From: Chondrilla cf. caribensis | Lineage: Eukaryota; Porifera; Demospongiae; Chondrillida; Chondrillidae | Length of the DNA: 64,000 nt | Reading direction: 5' to 3' | NCBI GenBank assembly: GCA_964020155.1 | Contig: OZ026547.1 | Span: 6,490,509 to 6,554,508 of the forward strand | The notes under the pieces: generated by a model | Told to the model about the DNA's origin: nothing | Databases searched by the model: none | What the model saw: the letters and a program-made list of their open reading frames with translations, nothing else | Made by a program: the position numbers and the translations under genes | Shown here: positions 55,868 to 64,000 of the stretch, in pieces | Numbering within the stretch: position 1 is the stretch's first letter | How the letters are laid out: every line of letters starts with the position of its first letter

Positions 55868-58800
55868 GAGAGAGAGAGGCGAGTGTGCCCACCCACACAC
55901 GTGCTATCTTCTCTCCAATGTAGTTTGTGCTGATGACCATGTTGTGAGGTTTGGTAGTCTTCCTCAGCCGACTTGTCATTATCGCAATCCAAAAGTAACT
56001 TCCCTCACCAGAGGGTGCTTCTGCCCCAAGGACATGGTGTTGAACGACAGGACAGGGAGGTGTGTACATCCCACCCAGTGCTCCCACTGTGTGGGTACTG
56101 CTTACGGTGACCCTCACTACCTCTCACACGACGGACTCTACTTTGACCTGTTTGACCACTGCACACACCTCTTCACTGGAGACTGTGAGGATGAGACGTT
56201 CTCCGTTTACTCCATCACTTCTGATGCTTGTTCTGGTGGACGGTCTCCAACCTGTGTTGATGGGGCAGTGGTTGACGTCCCCGCCCTAGGACTGCGGGTT
56301 GCACTGGACCGCTCTGGTCCTACCACTATCAACACGAATGACACAATATTTGATCCATCTGGTGTTCAAATATCCCGCACAGGATCCCGGATCATGCTCA
56401 AGATCACCGACTATGATGTGGTGGTCACCTTCGGTCCAGCTTACCTGAGCGTGGCGGTCCCTCTGGCCTACTGCGACAAGCTGTGTGGTCTAGTGGGGAA
56501 TGGTAACGGGGACACAGGAGACGACTGGCGGTCCAGGAACGGAACAATCTTGACCGATGTATACCAGTTGGAGAGAGAGTACAAGGTTGACCTTGAAGGA
56601 TTCCCCTGCACTCACCGAGATCCTGGTGTTGACGCTCCTTGCGAGGGAAACAGGAGACAAGAAGCTGAAGAGTGGTGTTCTGCCCTGAAGGACCCAGAGG
56701 GACGCTATGCACTCTGCCACCCCTACATCTCACCAGAGGAGAGCTACCAGAGCTGTGTGCTGGACTACTGCTATTCGGATCCTGGAGACTATGAGATGGC
56801 CTGTCTGTCTCTGAAGAACTATGCAGACGACTGTAGAGCCAACAGTCTCCAGGTTGCTGGCCTGTCACCGAGGGAATGCCGTGAGTGGATAGCCTGTGTT
56901 TGTGACTGTCGGTTGGCATCCTCCTTGTACTGGGTGCAGTGTTTGTGGATGTGTACAGAGCTTTGGTTGTCACATTTGGCACACACTACACAGGAACAGA
57001 CAATTGCGTATGTTGTCATTCCGAATGTATTCTGCCACAAAGGTAACAGTATGGTTCCCACTCCCATTTCTCAGGACCGGATTGTCTATGGGACTCAGCG
57101 TTCACATGTGGTCCAGTTTACCCCGCTACCTGTGCTGATCCGGAAGGAGAGGTGATGACCCCATTCTGTGTGGAAGGATGCTTCTGCAAACCTGGGTTCT
57201 TGTTGGACGTCAGAGGAGATTGTGTGGAACCAGCTGGGTGTGAGATTGGTGAGTTGTTGCCATGGTAATCTTACATCACATCTTGTTTCTTGTACATCAT
57301 GTCGACTTCTGCTCTGCAGCTAATTGTGTCTATGAGTATCAAGTTGACCTGATATTTGCTATTGACACTTCGGAGAGTTCTGGAGAGCAGCAGTTCTTCT
57401 ACGACATCCTGGACTGGGTGGCTCACATTGTGCACAGGATTGAGTTCGGAGAAGATAATGTTCGTGTGGGCATTGTCATATTCGGATCTGAGGTTTTGGT
57501 AGACAGGAGCATTCGATTGGACGAATACGTCGGCAACAAGGACGGGCTGGTGGAGGCCATAAAGAGTATCCCATGGAAGTCCCACGGGACTGAGATCGGA
57601 ACAGCTATTGACTATGTCACCGAACGTTTCCGGCTTGACGGAGAATTTGGTGCCCGAGAAGAAAGTGTTAAAGTGGGCGTGGTCATCACTGATGGTGAAA
57701 CATTCGAACTACATCCAATGCCAGTAGTCACTGCAGCCACCAGGGCCAGGGAGGAAGGTGTTATTCTCCACGCTGTCGGGGCAGGGGAGTCCCTCAACCT
57801 CACCGTGCTCAACCAGATTGCTGATCGACCTGAGTACGTGTACACCAATCCACTGAAAGGGGGAGGGCTCGACGGCTTGTTGACTAATGTGTCCAAGGCT
57901 CTCCTGTGTGAAATACCAGCTCCAGGTGAGTGGGAGGGTGTTGGTCGGTGGTGGGTGTGGCTATCAGCGAGTGTGGTTTAGTGATAGTGGGTGTGGCTAA
58001 TTGGTGGTGGTTGTGGCTGATTGGTGGTGGGTGTGGCTGAATGGTGGTGGGTGTGGCTGATGGTGGTGGGCATGGTTTGCCAGTAGTGGGTGTGGTCAAT
58101 GGTAGTGGGTGTGGTGACTAATCAATTTGCATTTTTCTCATCTCAGTGTATTGTCCACTGGGCTGTCATAACGAAGGAACATGTATTACATACAACACAT
58201 GCAACTGCACAGTTGAATGGACCGGTCTTAATTGTACCACTGGTGAGTTCTGCATTTGGTATTGTACCTCTGGACACTTTGCAAGTGTTGGCTTATTCCA
58301 TGTTGTCAACAATTGACAGCCCTGTATTCTCATTCCAACCTTCAGTATGTTAACCCACCTAGCTATGTGTGTTTTAGGAAGGACATGTCTCCTGTTTCCT
58401 TCCATGAGGTGACATGAATAACACCCTGATTGGCCACTTGCTGGCCGCCCAGTAGCTAATTGATTAGTCAATTATCAGTCTCTTTGATGTGGTCAGTAGG
58501 GATGTATACATCCTGCACTTAGCCATAACAGTGAATTATGAATTTACATTACATGAAAACAATGGTCACTTCCTTTATGTCGAGAATATGAAGAAATTTG
58601 GGTTACAATTCAAACACATAGGCATTGCCAGGCGTAATATCTTGGGTGAATGTTCTGTGAACCTGGAAAGACACTAGTACTTCCAGCACGGGGTGATAGC
58701 TGCATGGTTTACTCAACTCAGTTCGGTTGTTTTCTTGTGATTGTTCCAGTGACACAGCTATCTATCCTCCCATTGCAGCGGTGTGTGTTGACAAGTGTCT

Positions 58801-61800
58801 CAATGGTGGCACATGCACCAGCCCCAACCAATGCTCCTGTACTAGAAATTGGGAAGGAGGCCAGTGTGAGGAAGGTATGCTTGTAGCCTTGCATATGTAC
58901 AAGAGGTACCTACTGTTTGTGCTGGTGACTGCAACTTTTAATATGTGTCTCAGGATAAACTCCTTATAGTATGTAAGAATATAGCGGATTAATCCACTTA
59001 TTCAGTTTTGAAGCTGATAATAACCTATGGAATTGTTAAAATGAAGACACTATTTCAAACCTAGTGAAAGTAGATCATGAGGTTGTATTCCTAAAGTACT
59101 TGCATAATTCCAGTACTATAGCTCCATGTACTCCAGTGTACATGGGGCTATAGTGTGTCTGCCTGTACACTTGTGTTGATGGTGTACTCTTTACCTACGT
59201 ATGTGCCCCCTTCACACACAGGTCCCATCCTCTGGCCAACCACTGATGTCAACATCATGATTATCATCGATACTTCTGAGGACTTTCAAAATAGTTTTGA
59301 TGACGTTGTGGGATTCTTAGAGGAATTTATTGATGAACTCTTCATTGGAGGAGATCGTACCAGAGTGGGTGTGTTGTTGATGGGTGACATGCCCATACCA
59401 GCAGTGATGATGAACATCACCAGTAGAAGTGAACTGACTGATGCCATCAATCAGACTAAATTTGTGGACAACCAAAACTCCAACCCTGCTGAAGCCCTCG
59501 GTGACCTCCCAGGAGCCTTCACTAGTGATGGTGACTACGGTGCTGAGGAAGCCGACATCAACATGGCCTTCCTGTTCACTGACGGAGACAACACCAACAA
59601 CGCTGCCACCATCCAGGCCGCTATGGTGGTGGGAGAGGCAGGTATCACCATGTCCGTGGTAGGAGTTGGTGGAGAGAACCAGACCACAGAGGAGAACAGG
59701 GCTGGACTGGAGGCCATTGCTAGAGCCACAGGAGGACATAGTGTGCTCTATGCCGATCCACAGGTGGAAGGGAGCTTCAGCGCTCTGAGAGATAGCTTGA
59801 AAGATAGAATAATTGCACCGCGTATGTGGTTTTCCCTTGTTGTTACGTTTCTTATCCCATGTTGTGATAGTCTGTTAACTATATTCTTCATAGCAACTCC
59901 TACTCATCTTTGATCACCCACTCCTCTTCACCTTTGACCCACCCACTCCTCTTCACCTTTGATCCACCCGCTCTTCACCTTTGATCCACCCACTCCTCTT
60001 CACCTTTGATCCATCCACTCTTCACCTTTAACCCACCCACTCCCTGTAACACATTCCCCATTGCTACAGCCCCACCTTGCCCCACCGGTCAGTCCTACTC
60101 TTGTGGTGTGAGGATCAATGTGTCCTGTGGGATAGAGGTGTGGAAGAAGTCCAGAGATGCTGATGGCTGCATGGAACGCTGCTTCTGTGATGATGGCATG
60201 GTGATGCTGACCAGTGACGGAAGTGGTACATGTTACACAGTTGGTGGGATAGATCAGCTTTGTCGTGAGTGGACTGTGATGTCTTTTGGCTTGTCACACA
60301 CCTAACCAACCGAACACGTGTGCACATGTGTGCACACACACAAATGCAACTAACCAAACACATACATGTGCACACGCACGCACGCACGCACACACAGTTA
60401 TTTCCATATACATATAGTGACATGACCTTTCCCATCCTTTGTGCACTACAGCCACTCCTCCTCCTTCAACTCCACCAACAGTGAGTGTCACTGCATCACA
60501 GCATGCTACAGTATATGATTGAACTGAGAAAATGGTCAATTTAGCACTTTTTCACTTACCCTGCCGTTAAAGCCAGTTTGCTGTTGTAGCCAATGTACTA
60601 TGCTTGTGAATACATCGGTGACTACCAGACGTGTTGTGAACAGTCTGTTCTTGTTTGAAGTGCTGTTGTAGATCAAATGAGCTATCCAATTTCTGAGAAC
60701 ATTGTAAGGCCCATTGATTAGGCTATTGAATGACAAAGGCATGCAGTGTGTGTGAATTGACCCTTTGATCCACTCAAGTGTGTACGCATTACATTTCTGC
60801 ATGTCCACAATAGTAATGTCACACTGCATGGATTGAATGACTTAATCTTGTTGAACATTTTAGGAAATAATAATAGCCATCGCTGTTGCGGCCTTCTTTG
60901 CTTTGGCAATTTGTAGTAAGTTGTGTGTGGTGTGTGTGTGTGGGTGTGGGGATGTGTGTGTGTGTGTGTGTGTGTGTGGGTGTGGGTGGGTGGGTGTGGC
61001 TGTGGCTGTGGCTGTGGAGTGTGGGTGTGATGGGCTAGGTATAGAGAACTTCATAATGTTGAAAAGATGAGTCAGTCCTCAATCTGTACCCTCATCTCCT
61101 GTTGGGCCAGTCAAACCAGCTTAGTCTACCATTGCAAGACATGTCACTGTGAAGGACTGTCCCCAAAGTGCCCCCACAAGGCAGTCACAATAATACCTGT
61201 AATCTTCAGTATACTGACTTGTATACTCTACTTTCCTAGCCTGTGCTCAGCATTGATATACTAATTGCATACGTAACAGCATTGATATACATACTGCATT
61301 ATGTTGTGTTCAGTATACTATCGTGTATGCTCTACTTTCCAATCCTTTATTCAGTATACTAACTGTATACTGAGTCCAGTGTTTAGTATACTAACGTGTA
61401 TACTCTTCACTTTAGTCCTGTGTCCAGTGATACTCTGTCTGCTGTGCTGCGTTCAAAGAAGAAAGAAGGAATCCAATCGCAATCGTCGTTTGATTGTGGA
61501 CCCAGCTGCTTGGAACCTTGGTAGTGGTCGTGCTGACTGGGAGGATGAAGAGAAGTTGATCAAGATGAAAGACGAGGAGAATGAACTTGTGGACACTGCC
61601 TTCCAAGGGACTGGAGATGATGTTATCCTGGTCAACGACAAAGTGGTTGACGATGGAGTGGGTGGGGACAATATCAAGAGAAGGTGTGTGTGGGTGGGTT
61701 GTTGGGACGGTTGTGGGTGTGGTGTGTGGGTGTGTATGGGTATACATATGAGTGTGTGTGCATGTGGGGGTGGGGACAATATCAAGGGAAGGTGTGTGTG

Positions 61801-62582
61801 TGTGGGGACAATATCAAGAGGTGTGGGTGAGTGGGGGTGTGGTGTTTGATGTGTGATATGTTTTGGTGTGTGGGTGGGTGTATGGGTGTGTAGAGGGTGT
61901 GGTGTATAGATATGTGGGTTGTGGTGTGGGTGTGGGTAGCTACAGGGTTGTGTACATGTAGTATCAACATAGAATCACCATCCTTTACTTGCTATCCATC
62001 CTCAGCTCTGATGAGGTGAAAGGTCTGGGGATTGACAACCCAATGTTCATGGAGAACGATCCAACTGAAGATGATGGTGACAAGGAGATAGAGGAGGGAG
62101 AGAAAGATGAAGAGGACAGAGAAGAAGATGGAGAAGAGGAACAAGACGAAGAGGAGGAAGGACAGGAAGTGGGGGAGGGACAGGAAGAGGGTGAAGAAGC
62201 TAAGCTGATTGACTTTGATGAGGAAGACAAGATTGACGGAGAAGAGCCCAAGCAAGATCCACCTGATTCAACAAAGATGTCTTTGGCCGATCGTATCAAG
62301 CTATTCCACGTCGGTGAAACCAAGAAAGAGGAGCAAGTGCAGAGACCCCCTCCAAAGTCATTGGTGGGTAAGATCAAGTTGTTTGAGGCCATGCAGAAGA
62401 CAACGGATCCTGTCCCAGTGAAGGAGAGGGTGTGGCCTCCTCCGGCTACCACTGACTCATCCATTCCGCCCCCTCCTCCAGCAAATCCTCCCCCTACTGG
62501 ACCACCTCAGGAGAGTGCTACAGAGATGTCCCAAGAAGCCTGGGACAAGGAACTGGAGGACATATTTGCCAAAATAAACTAA
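42641..62582 (+). CDS. Gene B: paralogous VWD/TIL/VWA/EGF membrane protein (27 exons, 2948 aa)
   Basis: Exons: 42641-42787, 45281-45513, 46423-46589, 47109-47212, 47461-47735, 48549-48707, 48835-48875, 48997-49085, 49553-49742, 49872-49949, 50264-51556, 52105-52275, 52700-53641, 54000-54167, 54282-55253, 55552-55719, 55924-56880, 57075-57248, 57320-57925, 58147-58242, 58779-58874, 59222-59821, 60070-60264, 60452-60480, 60864-60915, 61416-61683, 62006-62582. The total, 8847 nt, is divisible by three and ends in TAA. The order matches gene A but with four VWD units (alpha-type D2, beta D3, gamma D4 after the WxxW-D1). Similarity to A starts about 130 bp before the ATG and stops almost at the stop codon. 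Function inferred as for A. Confidence 0.9.
43098..43656. mobile_element. MITE with ~24-bp terminal inverted repeats, intron 1 of gene B
   Basis: Left end TAAGGTAAACGGGGGTAATT plus CCGT; the right end, complemented, reads TAAGGTAAATGGGGGCAATT plus CCGT, differing at two positions. Length is ~560 bp with no coding region. It is absent from intron 1 of gene A. The termini resemble those at 10219-10467, so at least two family members lie in this window. Confidence 0.75.
44062..44099. repeat. Hairpin with 14-bp perfect arms, intron 1 of gene B
   Basis: CAAGTAATTCGAGT and its exact complement ACTCGAATTACTTG flank a short T-rich loop. It lies just before the 30-bp minisatellite of gene B and is not seen in gene A. 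Confidence 0.8.
44217..44968 (+). repeat. 30-bp minisatellite in intron 1 of gene B (~25 copies)
   Basis: The same unit as 13436-14655 ('ctcagtagtactgaactacc' plus 'caccacacat'), shorter and with one unit carrying a 4-base insertion near 44797. Its open frames on both strands are intronic artefacts. Confidence 0.97.
46978..47825. repeat. Microsatellites in introns 3 and 5 of gene B
   Basis: (CA)n with CG interruptions at 46978-47092 lies just before exon 4, and (TG)n at 47767-47825 follows exon 5. They match the positions of the tracts in gene A but are shorter. A 40-bp direct duplication ('atgcaatcccttctatccct' onward) is at about 46671-46750. Confidence 0.9.
47990..48230 (+). repeat. 86-bp tandem repeat in intron 5 of gene B (two and a half copies)
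   Basis: 'gtctatagcagaatg' recurs at 47991, 48077 and 48163. Gene A has one copy at the equivalent place (about 19722), so B expanded it after duplication. Confidence 0.88.
49151..49552 (+). repeat. 50-bp tandem array duplicating the exon 9 splice acceptor of gene B (8 units)
   Basis: Eight exact-length 50-bp units (starts 49151, 49201 ... 49501), each 'agtggtagtggaggtccacc' followed by a pyrimidine-rich run ending in CTCCCTCCCTC (CCCC in two, CCGC in one) before AG. Only the last AG (49551-49552) leads into exon 9. Gene A has one such unit before its exon 9. Confidence 0.95.
50264..51556 (+). CDS. Gene B exon 11: WxxW domain plus VWD-C8 unit D1
   Basis: 1293 bp, same length as in A and very similar throughout, with [43 protein letters not shown] and CFVDACFV. 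Substitutions are few and mostly conservative. Residues about 495-925. Confidence 0.93.
51798..51930. mobile_element. Small MITE-like insertion in intron 11 of gene B
   Basis: The left end 'taccttatgcacggaaattt' and the right end, complemented 'ttactgtatgcgtggaaata', form an imperfect inverted repeat around ~90 bp. Intron 11 of gene A is ~340 bp shorter and lacks it. The family is not identified. Confidence 0.45.
52105..55719 (+). CDS. Gene B exons 12-16: TIL, D2 (alpha), TIL, D3 (beta), TIL
   Basis: Exons 52105-52275, 52700-53641, 54000-54167, 54282-55253 and 55552-55719, residues about 926-1732. D2 begins [17 protein letters not shown] like A D2, carries DYLEYTF like A D4 and GGRAPTC like A D5, and ends [13 protein letters not shown] like A D2. 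D3 matches A D3 but has an 8-residue insertion (SGNGFIGA) before C8. GDPH is present in both. All boundaries are phase 1. The last TIL exon lies between (TG)n (55268-55330) and (CA)n (55788-55863). Confidence 0.92.
52276..52625. repeat. (TG)n-rich block in intron 12 of gene B
   Basis: An interrupted TG/GTGGG tract begins at the exon 12 donor and fills most of the intron. Gene A has a much shorter one (23461-23545). It makes the downstream D2 open frame look artificially extended. Confidence 0.92.
55254..55870. repeat. (TG)n and (CA)n tracts flanking exon 16 of gene B
   Basis: (TG)n at about 55268-55330 precedes exon 16, and (CA)n at 55788-55863, with one AAACA interruption, follows it. The tracts are complementary in the transcript. 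Confidence 0.93.
55924..57248 (+). CDS. Gene B exons 17-18: last VWD-C8 unit D4 (type gamma) and TIL
   Basis: Exons 55924-56880 (957 bp) and 57075-57248 (174 bp). The entry differs from A D7 ([30 protein letters not shown]), but the VWD and C8 are close ([34 protein letters not shown]). The TIL reads [10 protein letters not shown] ... CFCKPGF. Confidence 0.92.
57320..57925 (+). CDS. Gene B exon 19: VWA domain 1, MIDAS intact
   Basis: 606 bp, residues about 2110-2311. [14 protein letters not shown] (DxSxS), [11 protein letters not shown] and VGVVITDGE keep the MIDAS ligands. It is three residues longer than in A, by an extended loop after [12 protein letters not shown]. Confidence 0.93.
58147..58874 (+). 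CDS. Gene B exons 20-21: two EGF-like domains
   Basis: Exons 58147-58242 and 58779-58874, phase 1-1. First [26 protein letters not shown]. Second: [23 protein letters not shown]. The first shares little beyond its cysteines and WTG with its gene A counterpart, and the introns around it are unrelated between the genes. Confidence 0.92.
59222..59821 (+). CDS. Gene B exon 22: VWA domain 2, degenerate MIDAS
   Basis: 600 bp, residues about 2376-2575, near-identical to gene A exon 28 with [18 protein letters not shown] and [10 protein letters not shown]. It uses the donor GTATGT. The last ~10 residues differ from A (LKDRIIAP). Confidence 0.92.
60070..62582 (+). CDS. Gene B exons 23-27: TIL-like knot, stalk, transmembrane helix and tail
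   Basis: Exons 60070-60264, 60452-60480, 60864-60915, 61416-61683 and 62006-62582. The knot reads [10 protein letters not shown] ... CFCDDG; the stalk is Thr/Pro-rich and three residues shorter than in A. The transmembrane helix begins [17 protein letters not shown], then [19 protein letters not shown]. The tail keeps [15 protein letters not shown], the acidic tract (without the clean GQEVGEE duplication), DRIKLFHV and GKIKLFEA, and ends [10 protein letters not shown]. No canonical AATAAA is seen in the 100 bases after the stop. Confidence 0.9.
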
Positions 62583-62978
62583 CCCCTTGCCTTTTACAAC
62601 CTCTGCTATAGTAGTAGGCACAGTGTGCAATAATTTACTTACGCCATGATTATGGTTAAACATCAAACACTAGATGCCTGGACAATTTATATTAATTTGC
62701 TTGATTACTATTAATGTGGTTATCAATGGGGTGTGGTGGCATACTCTTCATGCATGTACACTAGTTCTTGGTTTGCGGTGAATATTCATTTATCGGCAAT
62801 GATATTTAGTGTGAACCAAAGTTGCTTGTATGCATACGTGTGTATTCTGCCATCTGCCATTCTTCTGCATACTAATTTGCACTTTTGTACGATATTCAGT
62901 TACAGATAATCCGCCAAGTGTCAAGCTTGAAGCTGTGTTGGTATAGCTAGAGCAAAATATCGTGTCAGCGTGCCAGCG

Positions 62979-63502
62979 AAAATGGCCCTTAGCCATTCAG
63001 TGTTATCAAAATGTTCAGACTGTATCAAATTAAGATTCGAAATTTTCGTTTTCGTTTTATTCAATTGCTTATATAGTGACAAAGAATAAGTTCTGAAAGC
63101 GTCGTGTCGATACGATGCGTACTTTTCGAGAACGAAGCATTTTCGTCAAACGTTCAAAGTCGCCATTTTAAGTTATACGGAGTTATGCGGTTCGATCTCG
63201 AATGCGGATTCGCCTTGAATGACGTCATGAATTTCTAATGTACGGATGGACAGTTTCGCGGGGCAAAACTGAAATTCATAGTATTTATTATTAATGATAT
63301 TCATATGGAATTAAATGATATTCATTGGGAGGGATGTCTGCACATAACAAGACGTTCCACGGAGGGACTCAAACAAAGACCTTTGGCGCATAAATATTAA
63401 CTCCTATGATCTGAATAATAGTGTCATCGTCTTCAGTATGGGATAGGCTATCGAACAATATCAAAAACGTGCATTTGACAAAAAAATCGCTAAGGGCCCT
63501 TT
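62979..63502. mobile_element. Possible ~520-bp MITE with short terminal inverted repeats
   Basis: AAAATGGCCCTTAGC at 62979 and the complement of the right end, AAAAGGGCCCTTAGC (63488-63502), agree at 14 of 15 positions. The interior is AT-rich and non-coding. Longer arms or a target duplication could not be made out. Confidence 0.4.
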
Positions 63503-64000
63503 TGGCTTGCGCATACACATATAGCAGCAGAGTGTTCTAGAGTTGACCTAACAATGGAGCAGCAGAATATTTGTGATATCAGAGAGAGGAATCCAAAGAA
63601 CATGGAAGAAACTCGCAGAACATTCCTCGAATGAGAGGAAGGAAGGTACAAATCACAAATGTGACTAACAGTAGGAAATATCCTGGAAAAGGTCTGCATA
63701 GGTATAAATATAGATATAATTTGCCAAATTTTCCCCTTAATTGTGATGGCATGCATGTATGATGACAGATAGAATCTGATATGAACTAGACTAAAAATGT
63801 AACCCCCTTTAGTGAAGCCTGCGTATGGGCCTGGTATCTTGAGACTGAACCAACACCTCTCTGGATGTTGATGAACACACCTATTATGTTGACAGCACCA
63901 CACACACTGTCAGGTACATGCGTGTATAATATGACCATGTTCTAACCACCATTGTGGTTCAATGGTACACACACCGTAATGTAGGTACAATGGTACACAC
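63503..64000. other. Intergenic DNA at the window end, probably repeat-derived
   Basis: A 137-codon open frame on the minus strand (63490-63903) contains GPYAGFTKGG, a phrase I associate with translated interspersed repeats in invertebrate genomes rather than with a gene. It has no recognisable domain. A short duplication ('caatggtacacacac' / 'caatggtacacac') ends the window. Confidence 0.4.

Noticed and set aside
63490..63903. 137-codon minus-strand open frame
   Set aside because: Contains a repeat-like phrase (GPYAGFTKGG), no domain, and overlaps the end of a possible MITE; more likely repeat-derived.

Overview
The window is animal genomic DNA. Genes are split by GT-AG introns, intergenic DNA is repeat-rich, introns are full of (CA)n/(TG)n and minisatellites, and the proteins (PLAC8 family, VWD-C8-TIL arrays, VWA, EGF, Mucin2-type WxxW, THAP) are metazoan. 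The domain mix and an N-terminal ectodomain beginning [10 protein letters not shown] suggest a marine invertebrate. A sponge is plausible, but the sequence alone does not settle the phylum.

Layout. 1-8935 is satellite and inverted-repeat DNA: a ~187-bp satellite that changes orientation near 5824, bounded by inverted copies of another repeat family, then a 347-bp tandem repeat. 8936-9894 is AT-rich DNA without a recognisable gene. 9895-11802 is a complete four-exon PLAC8/cornifelin-like gene. 12682-42238 (gene A) and 42641-62582 (gene B) are two head-to-tail paralogues on the + strand, only about 400 bp apart, and every exon of both could be placed. 62583-64000 holds a MITE-like element and no gene I can support.

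Genes A and B encode giant type I membrane proteins, 4076 and 2948 residues from my exon chains. Order: signal peptide; ~470-residue ectodomain of unknown family; WxxW domain; array of VWD-C8-TIL units (seven VWD in A, four in B); VWA; two EGF; second VWA with a degenerate MIDAS; TIL-like knot; short Thr/Pro stalk; transmembrane helix; cytoplasmic tail with a basic stop-transfer, an NPMF motif, a Glu/Asp-rich stretch and a Pro-rich end. They look like gel- or matrix-type adhesion receptors. A role in cell adhesion, aggregation or self-recognition is inference.

The exons from 11 to 29 are phase 1-1 cassettes, so units can be gained, lost or skipped in frame. Gene A has gained three VWD-TIL pairs relative to B, with mosaic similarity that points to gene conversion. 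The most unusual structures are a 51-bp tandem array that copies a whole 3' splice site (branch point, pyrimidine tract, AG, exon start) ahead of the cytoplasmic-tail exon of gene A, where upstream choices would give a tail-less protein; an analogous 50-bp array in gene B; and TIL exons bracketed by complementary (TG)n and (CA)n tracts.
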